From Serilophus lunatus (lineage: Eukaryota; Chordata; Aves; Passeriformes; Eurylaimidae), in contig VXBA01002860.1 of assembly GCA_013399895.1 (NCBI GenBank), positions 1-64,000 on the forward strand: a stretch of DNA of 64,000 nt, in the 5' to 3' direction. Position 1 is the stretch's first letter, and every line of letters begins with the position of its first letter. A model generated the notes under the pieces. That model worked only from the letters and a program-made list of their open reading frames with translations. It did no database searches and was not told the origin of the DNA. Position numbers and translations under genes: made by a program. Shown in pieces: positions 11,576 to 23,915 of the stretch.

Positions 11576-12009
11576 GTGGGAAGGGACATGGAGAGACCTC
11601 ACTGGTCTCACCAATAGAGCTTATAGTTATCAGATAATGCTTCATGAGCCTTCCTTATGCCTTGTTTAAAATCTACTTTGTAGTAAGTTACTGAAGTGGG
11701 ATTTGTGTTACCAAACTAGTTTTATCATTATAGTCTTGTTTATGCTGATAAATTTCACTCTTTAAGGCTGGTAGTGAGTAAGGATGGAGGACAATCCACT
11801 TATTTATGTTCCCCTAAAAAGTGCAATAAAGAATGAAGTATAAATTGTTGGGGAGGGTGAAGAAAGAATAAAAAGAGAGCAAAAGGGTAAGAGAAGTGGC
11901 AGCAATCTCAGAGATCTGTAATTACTTAATGGATACTGAAGCAGTGAGAAAAGGGAAAACTAAACAGCAAGCGACCTAAAGATTTTCAAGAGCATTTTTT
12001 ATAAGGCTT

Positions 12010-12040
12010 CATTCAATGTACTTTCAATTTACATTGAGTG
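12010..12040. repeat. Inverted repeat (11-bp arms, one mismatch)
   Basis: CATTCAATGTA (12010-12020) pairs with TACATTGAGTG (12030-12040) across a 9-nt loop, with one mismatch that would be a G-U pair in RNA. It is too short for a microRNA precursor and no function is implied. Confidence 0.4.
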
Positions 12041-13663
12041 ACTAATATTACTGATGCTAAAGATCGTTTTCATCTTAAAATGTTTTCAGAGAATCTTATG
12101 TGCTTTTTGTATCAGATTTTTTTTGTTAGTACATAAATACTCACACAGGAGACTCAGCCCTCTAAATAGACATTGGTATTAGAGCATATTTTTGCTTTAT
12201 TAATTCTCTGTCCTGTCATGGTCAGATTGTGGTCTGCAGTAAAAGCTTTCTAAAGACATACAGTTTGTAAGGAGGGACGACATTTTGTATAAACCCAGGT
12301 GGAATATTTGGGGAAAGGAAGTTTGGAGGGAAGATGAAATAGGATCCAATTCTCTTCAGAGAACATGTCCCCAGAAGTTTCTCCATGTACTGGAGCTGGT
12401 CTGTTCTTTGAGTCTTTGACTTCTTCCCTCCTCTCTACATTTTCTTTTCTAACCCTACCAGTTCATCTAAGAAAAGACAGTCTCTTTTCATATAAACCAT
12501 CTTGTGTACTCAAGATCAACTTGCTTTTGATAAAATTAAGCTCACCTAGTGCTCATCTGGTCAGCAAAACAGTGTATTGCTTTATTGAGGTTTGCTAATG
12601 AGGAAATGCAGAAGCTATTTTGTTTTGCCTGTCATAAGTATTCTTGAGGTGGAAACTTTCCTGATGGTGTATTGTTCAAAAGAGATCTTACTTCTTTTTA
12701 TTTTTTCTCTTGATTTCTAGCTCAAATAGTTTGTTGTTGGTTCTGTTTTGTTTTTTTCCTCTTATGCCCTGTAATGTTTCACAACTTTTTTTAAATAACC
12801 TAATAGCACTTAGAGACAAACATGTTTCAGCCAACTCTTATTAGAATGTTTTGCTTCTAAACTTTCACCTGTTTGCAGCCTTTTAAATGCATCTGAAAGC
12901 CACCTTCAATTTTAGTATTTTTTTCTCTTTATCTCTGTAGATGATGTTGATGAGGGAGCTGTTCTCAGTTGGTGACTGCAAAAAACTGTCATAGTAAGTT
13001 AAGACAAGACCTGCTTATATTTATTTTTCATTTCTTTGGCTTCAACACTAAACAGGCTTGAACATCTTGGGAAGTATTGTTGGATGCTATCAAATTCAGA
13101 TATTTGCAAAACTTTCTAGCAGCAAAGAAAATGCAGGACACCTCCAGGATGTGCTGCTTCCAGTGGGCAGTAAGTGGCAACAGAAATAATCATCAATGTA
13201 CAAATGTGTATGTATTTAAGTTGCTCACAATGCTTTATTGAAGATACCTTAAATTTTATTCCTTTGGAATCTGTAATATTTGTAGATTTCAAAAGATCAG
13301 GAAGACGGGCTGGTTTAACTGACCCGCAGTCTGTGAGGACAGATGTTCATAACTACCCTTTTAGAGGCTAACCAAATATTTCCTGGTCTTCCTTTAATGA
13401 TGATGATTATTATTACACACACTTACATTGTATCGTAAGTTCAGATACAATTAAAAAGAACATATGCAGAGAGGTAGAAGGTTTTTGGTAATGGCACCTG
13501 ATTATTTTTAACTGAGAGGACATTAATGTATGAATGTAGTGAGTCATACGTAAGCAGGCAGAGCAAGACAGTATTACAGTGCAGTGTGTTCTCCCTCGTT
13601 TCCATATAAACAAGTTTTGTCAGGATTGGCAACAGGTTTTCATTTTGTTTTCTGTTTTATAGC

Positions 13664-14050
13664 ATGAGGCTTATCTGGCCTCCATCCCCCTCTGTGAAGA
13701 GCAGACAAAAATCTCCCCGAGCTCTGACTTACCAGCGGGTCTCCCCAGGCTGTAGTGAGGCCTGCACAGTGCTAGATAAGAAAAGAGTGTACTTCAAACA
13801 GCTTGGCATTAATCAACCAGCAAGGCTTCAAGCTCAATGTTGGAGCAAAGGAATGCAGTTCAGAGGCTCGCTTACATTAAATGAAATTAAACCAGACAGA
13901 CTCACTTAATTCTTGCTTTAAAAAGCTCTTGAAGTGCTGTTTTAAACGCGTTACTTTGCGATGCCACTGAGTGAAGCAGTTAATCTGACTCATCAGAGAG
14001 GGAAAGCAGCAAACCCCTTGGGATTCTTTCAAAAAAATGCCGGACTGGCC
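13664..14050. other. Candidate conserved noncoding element
   Basis: This block has more even base composition than its flanks and few homopolymers. It contains an AP-1-like TGACTCA site (13986-13992) and CpG-containing words such as acgcgttactttgcgatg near 13948. An 81-codon plus-strand frame starts at 13664 just after a pyrimidine-rich TTTATAG that resembles a splice acceptor, but the frame shows no domain. Conservation is a guess from appearance only. Confidence 0.2.
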
Positions 14051-14639
14051 TTTGAAACAATTTTCCTTATATCTTATTCATACCTTTTCAGCATAACATA
14101 TTGTATCATCTGTTATCTTTAACTAGAAGCCTCAGCTCTTCCTTTCATACCACTGTTAGGGCAATCCTTGTAAGGAACGTAGGTGGTAGCTTAATTGCTC
14201 TAGGAGGCAACACAGGGTCTTTAACTTTACGCCCAGGAACTACTCTTGTGTGGTTCAAGGTCATCATTTGCTTGTCACTTTAAGGGCAGTGAATGAGCTC
14301 TCAGTGAAACTTTGTAATGTACTCCACATTGTGCTCGGAAAAAACATTGTAGAGTTTGAGGAAATCAGTGTAGAAACCCAAGGAAATAGACATCCTTTTT
14401 CTATTCTTCTCATTTTACAAGTCCCTAAAATTTGAAGAAAGCCAATATGCTTCGAGATATATTCATGATAATACATGATTTTTAAAAATCGCGTAAGTGG
14501 CAAGTAAAAAATAGAGTCTAAAGTCTGAACAGAACGTGCATAAGAAAATACTGTATTTATGGAAACTCTTCCAAAATGGTTCTGTATTAAAGATCTCTTT
14601 CCTAATTAAGTGATTAGCCAATCAGAGCAATCAATTTAT

Positions 14640-14745
14640 GCTAATGATAGGGCTAATAGTGAATTCCCATTTGGGGTTTAAATCCATGGCTGTAAGCTCA
14701 GAAGCATCTGTTCTAATGATTAAACCATTTGCTCTGTATATATCT
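14640..14745. repeat. Possible ancient tRNA-derived SINE trace
   Basis: The plus strand has a B-box-like GGTTTAAATCC at about 14676. On the minus strand the order tggtttaa, cagatgcttctgag, ggatttaaaccc resembles the head of MIR-like core SINEs. The match is short and degenerate, so this is a weak call. Confidence 0.2.
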
Positions 14746-15730
14746 GGTAGTAGCTCCACCAGCTAAGCCAATGATAACTGTAGCTCTTTCACCCTAGGCA
14801 GAAAGTAAAGCATCCAAGAAAAAAATCCTATACTGACAAACACTTCATAGGTATATATTTTCATAATTGTTCTTTTTGAAATATGCTGACGCAAAAGCAG
14901 ATCTGTAATGCTTAGAACTGTATCCTTTCCTCCAGCAAAAACAAAGGTCACCTACCAAAATTACGAAGGCTCATACTGAGCATTGAAGCCTTTCTCGATT
15001 TCATGTGTATACTTGCCACTGATGTATGTATTTACATTTATAAGATAATAGTCTTAAATACAGATAGTCAGGGAATTTGTGGAGGTGGAAGAAATGTCAA
15101 TAAGATGCTGGAGGAGTTCTGTGTGAGTAGGAGGAAAGAGGGCTTTCAATAAGCAATTTACATCAAATTTTTATGGTCCCCGCATTACCAGAAAAATAAT
15201 TTAGAAATCAGAATAAATGAATATTTATAACTCTATGAAATAAAAGCAACACTTTTTATCTATTTGAAGTCCAAATCTAGATCTTGTCCTCCCATCTGTC
15301 TTTCTTATAGTTAATATTTTTAACATTCTTTTAAAAAATGAAGCTATATAAAATAGGATTATATATATAGAAGATTACGCATAAGACAATTGTCTATATA
15401 CAATATCCCATCTCTCTTGGAGATTTACGTAATTTACTTAAGCTATGTTGTTGTGATGTCAAGTGGGATTGGTTGGTTCAGTCTACAGTCAAGCAGTTCT
15501 TAGTTTTCAGTGCATATGCTTTTTTGAAGCATGTTAGGTTACTGTCCCACTCTGACATACTGTTTTTAAATTAGATCCATTGAAATAAGGCATTGCTGCA
15601 AGAAGAAAAATGGGGTTTTGGATACTGTGTTAATAGAAAGTGATTTGTCCTCAGAATGTGATTTCATTTATGCTAATACCTTTTTTGTTTAAGTAACAAA
15701 CTGTTATGTGGAAGAGGGAAATCATGCATT

Positions 15731-15748
15731 AAAAAAAAAAAAAAAAAA
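15731..15748. repeat. Poly-A tract (A18)
   Basis: Eighteen consecutive A, with no recognised retroposon directly upstream. Confidence 0.9.
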
Positions 15749-17038
15749 GAAACTATTTCTGAAAAAAAGAAAATATTTTTCTTTCCAAGCATATGATGTT
15801 ACCTAGAGGAAAGGACCAGGAAGCCATAATATTATGGGCCTGCCTATTTGGTTTGGCTATGTAGCATTAAAAAGACCTGAGAATGAGAACTGAGTATATA
15901 AAGATGACTATCTTCTGTGTTTCAACCAAAATTTCCCATTATCATCTGGCCTTCAACTAAGCAATGTTAGTTTTTTATTATCTTTATTTCAAAAATAAAA
16001 TTAAAAGTTCATAATGAGGATTGAGGGATGAGAAGGATGTTGGAGAACAACAAAGTGGAGGACGAGGGAAGGAGTTCCAGTGAAGGCAGGGAAAATCTGG
16101 CAGAGAAAATGAAGGGAAGTGGTGGGTTAAAAGCAAAGTTTTTGAGACAGGAAGGGGATTTCTTCACCTTTGTTTTTTAAGTTAAAAGTGTCATGTGATT
16201 AGTAAGTGGAACTGAAGGCAAAATTTGGTGGTGTCAGAGAATGAGGGACAAGCGGGCTTAGATACATGCAGTAAATGGAGCATTTTGTCTTATCCAGTCA
16301 TTTCCCCAGATTTAGTGTCTCAAATGGGAAAACAGAGACCAAAGGCAATTTCATGTCAGACCTGTGCAGCACTCTGACAAGCTGAGCAGAAGGAAACAAT
16401 TGAGGACCATACTATAAGAGGAGAGAAAGTAGAGTGTAGCTCTCAAGACAACAATGTGTGGCAGGAAAGGGTACTGATTTGCTTGGATATCCTGCAGAGG
16501 AGAGAAGCAAGGATTTTTGTTTTTCCTTCCCACCCCTCTCATTTTTTCCCCTCATTTCCCATTCAGTCATCTGTTCTGCAGTGTGCTATTCTCTTCAGTC
16601 AAGAATGACCCACTGTTGCCAATTCCGGTCTTCTGGGAGATGCTCTTGCATTGGACAGCTGTCTTCCCAAAGACAGTGACATCACTTTCCTAAAAACCTC
16701 TTACTTCTCTATTCTCAAGGCTGCAAGCTTGAGTTTGTCCCAAAAACCAATCATCCAGTTGTCACTCAGCATGCTACCACCATATGCTAACTTGATGGGA
16801 AGCCGTCTTCAAAGCAAACGTGCTTGTCCACCTTAGCACTCTGTGATGGTGTGGGTGCATATGTGCAGCCATGCAGGTGGTGTCTGTGTGCCTACGCAGG
16901 GAAGCAGGGTTAGCATGAAATGATTCAAGTGACAAACAACAGGGAGAGCTTTTTAGTCACATATGCTGTGTGAAACCTGGCAGCATTTAACATTTTCCAT
17001 TTTTACCTACAGAGGATTCGAAGGGCCATAGGTCATTT

Positions 17039-17060
17039 AAAAAAAAAAAAAAAAAAAAAA
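17039..17060. repeat. Poly-A tract (A22)
   Basis: Twenty-two consecutive A. The sequence before it shows no recognised SINE or processed transcript. Confidence 0.9.
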
Positions 17061-20000
17061 GCAGCAAACTATGGAACCACAAAAATAAGCATGTTTTCTT
17101 GTTTATTTGGGTCAGTCGAATAATTTAAGGCACAGTATTTGTGTAAGTGGAAACACTGATTTATTCACACTGAGCCATTCTCATTTTCAGCAACTGGGAT
17201 GAGCTACATCTGGAGGCAGAAACATGATAAAGATTCCCCTGATACTGGTAGTCTGTGAGAGTAGAAACTGTTTTAGAGCATTTAAATGACAGTCTTTTTC
17301 AAAGTTGTTAGCTACTAAATCAGCTAAATAGCCTTGCTCCAAAACTCCACTGGAACTCCACTAGGAATCATCCTTCTCTCTTTCCTGCTTTTTTTATTTT
17401 TTTTCCCCACAATGACAAAATCTTTCTTTAAAAAAAATATAAACACAAATTAATAAAACCATATTCCAACAGTCATATTTTGCAATTCCCTTGTGTTGCA
17501 CTGGGGACAATTCAGTGGCACTATTCATATCAGTGAGGCAAGGACAATAAGGGAAAGAAAGTGTAAAAACACCATTTAGACTTTTGTTTGGAAACTGAAG
17601 GGAAAATCTCCCAAGGCTCTGTATGGAAAGAGAAAGCTTTGCTAGGTTTTATTTCCTGTTGGATCCAGAATAATTTCTCGTACAATTTTTCTCCAAAAGG
17701 CAAGTAACAAGCCAGTAACAAATGCCAGTACCATTCTTCCTGTGACGTGAAAAATAGGACAAGAAGATAAAATGATGTTCCCCTTTACCTTTTTTGAGGC
17801 GAATGGGTTGGGACAGATTCATTGTTTTGTGTCTTCATTTAGACATCTACTTCCAGCCATGAGAAGGGTGTTCCTGAATGAATTCTCACAACAGCTTCTA
17901 CCAGGAAAGGATATCACCTCTGGCACATTTCTACCTGTTTTCCTTCCTTATGAGCTCAGAATAACATTGTTGGTATTGCTTGAAAGATTCCCTGCTTTTT
18001 GAAATGTGCAAACTGCATCACAAGGAAACAAAATTATCAAGCTCAGTTTTTGTGTATGTTGGAGAAGTTGTAGCTGAATGGTAGGAATGGGTTTTTTGTT
18101 GGTCATCAGAATGAGATTTCAAATAGTGACTTTAACTAAAATGCCCTACCTGAATAGGGCTTCAACTAGTGACTATGAAGCAGTTGTGTGTGCTTAGCAT
18201 GATGCTCACTTGCTATGTTTTTGTACAGATTGGTAATTATGATGCGCAAATGAGGTAGTAGAGGACATAAATCAGAGGTACATATATATGCAGGTAATGT
18301 ATGTAGTTGCACCTTTTCTTAAATTATGATCTTTGTAAGAGTTGCGGGCAATGGTCTGAAGTCAGTCAAGGACCTTAATACTGATTTTTATGTAGAAGGT
18401 ATGCAAATAGCATGGTGAAGGCTGCGGCAGAAAAGCTGCTGTTTGTAACTCATACAATGATGGTATGAGATTATAGGTGAGTGAGGAAAACATAATGAAG
18501 CCTTACTGATGCCTGCTTCATTCTGCTAAGTAGAAACACCCATGAGGGTAAAGATAGAGGCGACCATAGAAGTGAACTGGACACCAGCAAAGAATGTCGT
18601 GGTTCAGAGTTCACTGTCTGCCTTGGAAATCTGAACTTCTTTCTAGAAGTGAAGTGGAATGTGATTCTTCACATAGCACCAGGATATATGCACTTAAAAT
18701 GCTGTAAAAAAATGCATAGAAGTCCCGAATGACAAGAATTTTGAAGGAGAATTTGCAGTGAAAGCAGTCATTTAATTGAACAGAGATTGAGCAGGTAGGA
18801 GCTTTTCATTTAGTTTGAGCTTCTTTTCTAAACCTACTTTGAAAAGGCATATAGCTGTTGCCTGTCAACGAAATTGGACTAGTGTTTTGACGCCACACAT
18901 TTTTATGCACCAGTGGAGCAGAAATGAAAGCTGTCAATAATAAGCTTGGCCATATAGGTGTCCTCCCACTTACATTCTAATCTTTATAAAAACCTATTCC
19001 ATACTTCACTGCTAAGCAGTGAAACTAGTGACAGAAAACGTAAGAGCCTTCCAGATCCTATGTGCTGCAACTCACATTTCCTCTTATCAGAGAAGAAATT
19101 CTATTTTGTCTTATATTCTAAGAAAAGAGAAAAAAAAAAAAAGTTCAAATACTAAACACATTCAGTGTTCCTGTCAGTGCAAGGCTTCTGCACTGGAGGA
19201 CTTTTTGTGTGACAAGAAATCAAAAGCTGTTATTCTTTGGCAGTCCTGCCTGTCATTCAGTCTGCTTCAATAAAAGAGAAAAGAATGTAAAAAGTGGCAA
19301 CTTCTGCAACTGTGGAAATGATACATCTCATTGGCAGTAGACTTGTGGGTAGGATGCAATGTATACACCAAGGTTGGGACTAGCCAACACTTACTGTGTT
19401 TGTTTAGGTATGTTATAGAGACTGGAAACATATGGTTCTTGTAGTTTATTGCATTGTGAAGGGACTGGCTTGTAATCTTCCAAAATTAAATGAAAGCATA
19501 TGTAAAAGATCACAGAGGAACACAGATTGTGACAGACAATCACAAATCTATGATTGACACAGATGTATTGCAGGGTGTATGAAATGCACCTTCCCTCCAT
19601 AAATCACTGGCGTTTAAATCTACTAAACTTTTCTCTTAAAGAAATACATATTTCCAAACGTAATCACCATTTAGTGGTTTTAGTGGTTGGCATTGTATTT
19701 TTTGCTTGAAATAGACTTCAAGTATCTCATGCATTTCATTTTTATGAGCTTATTGCTGTCATATTTGGCCCTTGGAGGGCAAGTGAATTTCTCCCAACTT
19801 CCCAGTGGAAGTCTGCCTTCCAATAGTATTTCTAGCTCTTAAATGATACTAGATGTCAGACTTATAAAACTGTACATAAAGGTAAGTGCAAAGAGAGGGT
19901 TATAGTCTTTTCTTGGGAGGTATGTGGGCTATGATTATTGATAAAATTTCACATGCCTCTAATACTTTTTTAAAAATACGTGGAAACAAAAACCTCAGCC

Positions 20001-21444
20001 TCTTGGTTTCAGCTTAGAAAAAAAATATTTTTTTTGTTTAGGGGATGTAGGAACACAAAGTAATTTTTAGTGTCAGTAATATAGTTAATAGGTTATTTTG
20101 AAGTTCTGCATTGTCCCTACCCTAGGGATTATTTGTCGAGGGAGCTTAGAGGGGCTCAATGTGTGACTACATGTATATGGACACAACTGGCCTGTCACAC
20201 TTTTGTCCAGATTTAGAGTAACTTTGCAACTTGAGGTTTAAATTAGTGATTACCTGGATTAATGAGGCCCTTTCAACAGGTATGTTTGATAGTTAAATGT
20301 TTCAATTTTTGTTTTAGTCATAGGATTCAAACAACTTTAGCAAATTATCATGTTAAATTACTTGACTCTGAATCTGGCAACCAGTTTTATCACCTGCAAG
20401 TGACTGTTATTCCAGCACATGCTCACATTCGTGCCATGCATTCACCATGGAGCTTGTTCTAGTTAAGATCCTATTAGCTGAATTACTTTGGAGCAAATTA
20501 TAAACATCACTATGATTACAGGGACCAAACATCTCTCTATTAATTTCTGCAGAACAGTAGCTCTGAGCGTCAAAGCTATTACATGGAAATTGGGCTGCTG
20601 CTCTGTATTGACAAGTAGCACTATGAATAGCACAGGTGTGAGTACCTCCTCTCACGGGGAAAGTCAAACACAGCAGAAAGGGAGTCTCTATGGATCACAC
20701 ATGGGCAAACTGAAGGGAATGACAATTTTAGCTACTTTCTAAGTAAGTGAAATCAAACAGTGGGGTGGTCCCACAACTCTTTTGGATGCTTTTCTTCCAT
20801 AATTAGCTGCATGTATGTAAACACCTCTTAAAATGCCTTCAATGATTTGAGAGGCAAACTCTGCCCTGCGAATGCAGATATGTGTGCAGACCTCTTGGAA
20901 ATGATGGCACTTGTGAAAGCGGCATCCAAGGGCTAAATCTGGCCTGACATGTAATAACTGATATAACTACACCTGGGATGAAAGTGTTAGAAATACAAAA
21001 TGCACCACTCTAGTAATTCCATCTTGCTTTTTCTGCTTCCCTACTGCCAGAGTACCTGCTGGACTGGGAATTTCCTTGACACAAAGCAGATAAATAATGT
21101 TGTTCTCATAAATAAGCTATTTAGACTCCCTTATTACCCTGTTGTTTTGGTTGGCTGGGGTTTTGTTTGTTTGTTTGTTTTGTTTTTAAATTTAGGATGT
21201 TCTGAACATCACTTTTCCATATTGTAAATTTTTGCCTTGACTTTGAGCTAAATTATGTATGTGGCAATTGTTAGCTAAGCCTGGTTAATGCCCTGTCAGG
21301 AGGGCATGACCAGGGATCAGCAGTCTGTGCCGGACCTTTTGTAGCTTTTTTTTTTTTTTTAGAAAATGTCTACTCGATACGAGCAAACAGATTAGGAAAA
21401 TTGTTGGGAACTCTACCCAAACTTCCACCCAAACCCAGACAAAG

Positions 21445-21533
21445 GACTGGGAAGACTGCGATACAAGGAAAGGCCGAGAGGATTGGGTTTGTACAGCCTG
21501 GAGTAAAGAAGGGTTAGGAAAGACCTTACCATC
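21445..21533 (+). repeat. CR1 LINE, left piece (split by LTR)
   Basis: This is the upstream part of a sense CR1 copy. The aggaaaggccgagaggattg-like block (21468 on) and the gtttgtacagcctggagtaa block are the standard late-ORF2 CR1 landmarks. The element is interrupted at 21533 by the LTR and resumes at 22100. The left boundary near 21445 is approximate. Confidence 0.82.
21529..21533. repeat. Target-site duplication, left copy (CCATC)
   Basis: CCATC precedes the TG end of the LTR and is repeated exactly at 22100-22104. Confidence 0.85.
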
Positions 21534-21654
21534 TGTAATGGGTTAACCTTGGCTGGCCGCCAGGTGCCCACAGTCTCTTTAACCCCTTTTTCCCCTTGAA
21601 AGTCAGGCAGGGGGAAAAGAATACGATGGCAAACGGTGGGTTGAGATAAGGCAG

Positions 21655-21660
21655 TTTACT
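21655..21660 (-). promoter_or_regulatory. LTR polyadenylation signal variant (AGTAAA)
   Basis: TTTACT on the plus strand reads AGTAAA on the minus strand. It precedes the U5-like ctgccttatctcaacccac block by position and follows the TATA box by nearly 200 bases, as expected for a signal in R. Confidence 0.6.
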
Positions 21661-21849
21661 AAAGCAAAAATGAAAGCAAAGCAAAGCGAACCCCGCGCAA
21701 AAGCGAAATACTAATCTAATCTCTACTTCCCATCCGCGGCGATGACCGGCCACATCCAAAGAAATAGGGCTTCAATGCGTGTAGTGGCTCTCTTGGTAAG
21801 CCACCATGGGAGACTGTGCATGCCCCCCCCTCTTCCTGTTTCTCCCCAG

Positions 21850-21857
21850 CTTTATAT
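21850..21857 (-). promoter_or_regulatory. LTR TATA box
   Basis: CTTTATAT on the plus strand reads ATATAAAG on the minus strand and is followed by agctggggagaaacagg. It lies where the U3 promoter of this LTR family is expected. Whether it is active today is unknown. Confidence 0.65.
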
Positions 21858-22099
21858 CTGAGCTGACATCGTATGGTATGGAATATTCCTTTGGTCAGTT
21901 TGGGTCAGCTGGCCCACTTGTGTCCCCTCCCAAAATCCTGCCGTCAGTTGGGGAAGGGACACTACAGTCCCAGTACTGTGCTCAGCAGTAGCCAAAACAC
22001 TGGCGTATTATCAGCACCACTCCAGCCACCAATGCACAGCACAGCACTGTGAGAGCTGCTGTATGGGAAATGGGCTCCATCTCAGACAGACCCAATACA

Positions 22100-22436
22100 C
22101 CATCATGTTCCAGTATTTAAAGGATGGCTACAAAGAAGATGGAGACTCCCTTTTTACAAGGAGTCACATATGAGAAAGATAAGCGATAATGGGTAAAAGC
22201 TGTTCCTGGGGTGGTTCTAATTGGACACAAGAGGAAAATTTTTCATAATGAGAACAACCAATCATTGGAATAATCTTTCCAGGGAATTGGTGGATTTCCC
22301 AACATTGGGCACTTTTAAGATTCAGCTGGACAGAGTGCTGGGCCATCTTGTCTAGACCATGCTTTTGCTGAGAAGAGTTCTCAAGGATTATTTGGTTCAA
22401 CTTTTCCAACCTGATATTCTATAATTCTGTGATTCT
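22100..22436 (+). repeat. CR1 LINE, right piece (split by LTR)
   Basis: This continues the CR1 broken at 21533. Its first five bases (CCATC) are the duplicated target. It then reads gttccagtatttaaaggatg, the expected next CR1 block, through the end of ORF2 and the 3' region. It closes with a clear CR1 tail of ATTCTATA/ATTCTGTG units at about 22416-22436. Joined in order, the two pieces form one 5'-truncated element of roughly 420 bases. Confidence 0.86.
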
Positions 22437-23827
22437 TGTATTAGGTAGTCATGCTCGATTCCTATATCACTCACCACCTTGTTTCTTAATTTGCTTTAAT
22501 CTCCAGATTTAAATATATTTCATTTCCAGAATTTGAATTAGAGACCTGTTTATTGCAGCTCTACAGTTAGGGAAATCTATACTGTCTGAGTAGGAATGCA
22601 GGGGAAAAATGTGGAAGGGATATTTTTTAATTTTTATTAAATTTTAATTCCGAGAATAGTAGCTTTTCATTTTTTCTATAAGTCATAAAGTATGATAATT
22701 TTCACAAGAGCATTTGAAGTGAAACAAATTAAGCAAATAAGTAATAGTAACAGTTATCTGCTGGTTTTGATCATTATACAGTGCCAGAAAGGTAAAAAAA
22801 AAAATCAAACCCTCAAGCCCTGATTCAGGCAAGCAAAAATACGCAGGAAATGAGCACAACATATTTCTATTTTGTGTTAGATCAGTTACTGTATAGAACT
22901 CTCATTTGTACTGCTGGTAAGTGAACACCTTAGATCGAGCATTGTGCATGTGGCAGCTGCCTTCAAGGACAAACAAAGGCTTGTCATGGGTCTCAGCACA
23001 TTGATGTAATGCTGCAAAAAACATCAGGAAATCATGAAGAAATAAATAACTTGAGCCCCATCATTATGATAGTTAATGGCTTTAGGGATGTCACTAAAGC
23101 AGACAATATGGTCAGAATGAAGTCTCCATCTGTGTCACTGCTGTCAAGGGAAATACTTTTACATCATTTCTTAGCTCTCTTTTGGTCCCTGTGACAAGTA
23201 GTCCATGAGGTGTTCAGACCCTGCACTGAACTGAGTAATGAAAGATGATAGGATGGGAATTGATAAGTGAATTTACCTTGACTGTAAATTCTGCACCGTC
23301 AGATGGCAACTCCTCCTCTTACCCTTCTAATAATCTTTCTTTTAGCATGGTGGCCCTGAAAACCTTCACGCACAATTCTGAAATGTTGTTTTCACAATGA
23401 TTCAGAAGTGATCAGAAAAGCAACCAAAATGACACAGAGAGCAGGGATAAATTAATGGGCTGTCAAAAAATATTCTCACTTGGAAGGATTTCAGGCTTCT
23501 CTCAGATCTGATGTTAACCCAGAAAAAGTCTTGACAAAACTGAATTCTATTAATTTTCAATAGAAAAGTTGGAGTTTCAGTATTGAAAGTTTTGCGATAT
23601 AGTTTTAGCTCATAACTAGACTGCTTGTATTTATTCCCCATTCTGGTGACAGGCAAACCCTAACACAGTTCTGATGCCTGATCCCAGGGAGAGGTCAAGA
23701 GGGTTACTCATGTGAGTGAAGTAATATACAAGCTTAAATGTGAGCACAGTGGGAGACACAGCTTAATGATCTGGTTCACTCTGAGTGAGAACTTTAGATG
23801 CTTGTTTGAAACAGTCCAAGCTGCCTG

Positions 23828-23850
23828 AAAAAAAAAAAAAAAAAAAAAAA
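23828..23850. repeat. Poly-A tract (A23) beside the gap
   Basis: Twenty-three consecutive A just before the duplicated 22-mer and the N run. It probably caused the assembly break. Confidence 0.9.
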
Positions 23851-23915
23851 CTAATTAAACAAACATCCCTTGNNNNNNNNNNNNNNNGTACAGCTAATTA
23901 AACAAACATCCCTTG
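23851..23915. other. 15-N assembly gap with duplicated flank
   Basis: N runs from 23873 to 23887. The 22 bases at 23851-23872 recur exactly at 23894-23915 on the other side. This is the pattern of two contig ends that overlap in reality but were placed end to end, so the second copy is probably artificial. Confidence 0.85.

Larger units (their letters stand above)
11576..21444. other. Long AT-rich stretch, no gene seen
   Basis: Nearly 10 kb without a supportable gene. It holds several homopolymers (A18 at 15731-15748, A22 at 17039-17060, A13 at 19130-19142, T15 at 21346-21360), a short GTTT tract near 21165-21186, a hairpin at 12010-12040, a candidate conserved element at 13664-14050 and a possible ancient tRNA-SINE trace at 14640-14745. 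No retroviral coding remnant lies between the two solo LTRs that bound this region. Confidence 0.55.
21534..22099 (-). mobile_element. Solo LTR, avian ERVL type, antisense, in CR1
   Basis: A 566-bp solo LTR with plus-strand ends TGTAATGGGTTAACC and CCCAATACA, flanked by an exact 5-bp duplication (CCATC). Read on the minus strand it begins TGTATTGGGTC, carries a TATA box (ATATAAAG) with GC-rich sequence following, and further on a poly(A)-signal variant AGTAAA ahead of the avian block ctgccttatctcaacccac. This order defines U3, R and U5 and sets the strand. No internal viral genes remain. It is better preserved than the LTR at 10902-11570, and parts of the two align (around the TATA box), so they belong to related families. 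It is defective as a virus but could still carry promoter activity. Confidence 0.9.

Noticed and set aside
13640..13909. Internal exon starting after the TTTATAG acceptor-like site
   Set aside because: The frame has no domain, ends in a stop without a donor site, and no partner exon was found nearby.
10902..22099. A single decayed provirus bounded by the two same-strand LTRs
   Set aside because: Each LTR has its own different 5-bp duplication (TCTGT and CCATC), the right one sits inside a CR1, and no gag, pol or env remnant lies between them. They are two independent solo LTRs.
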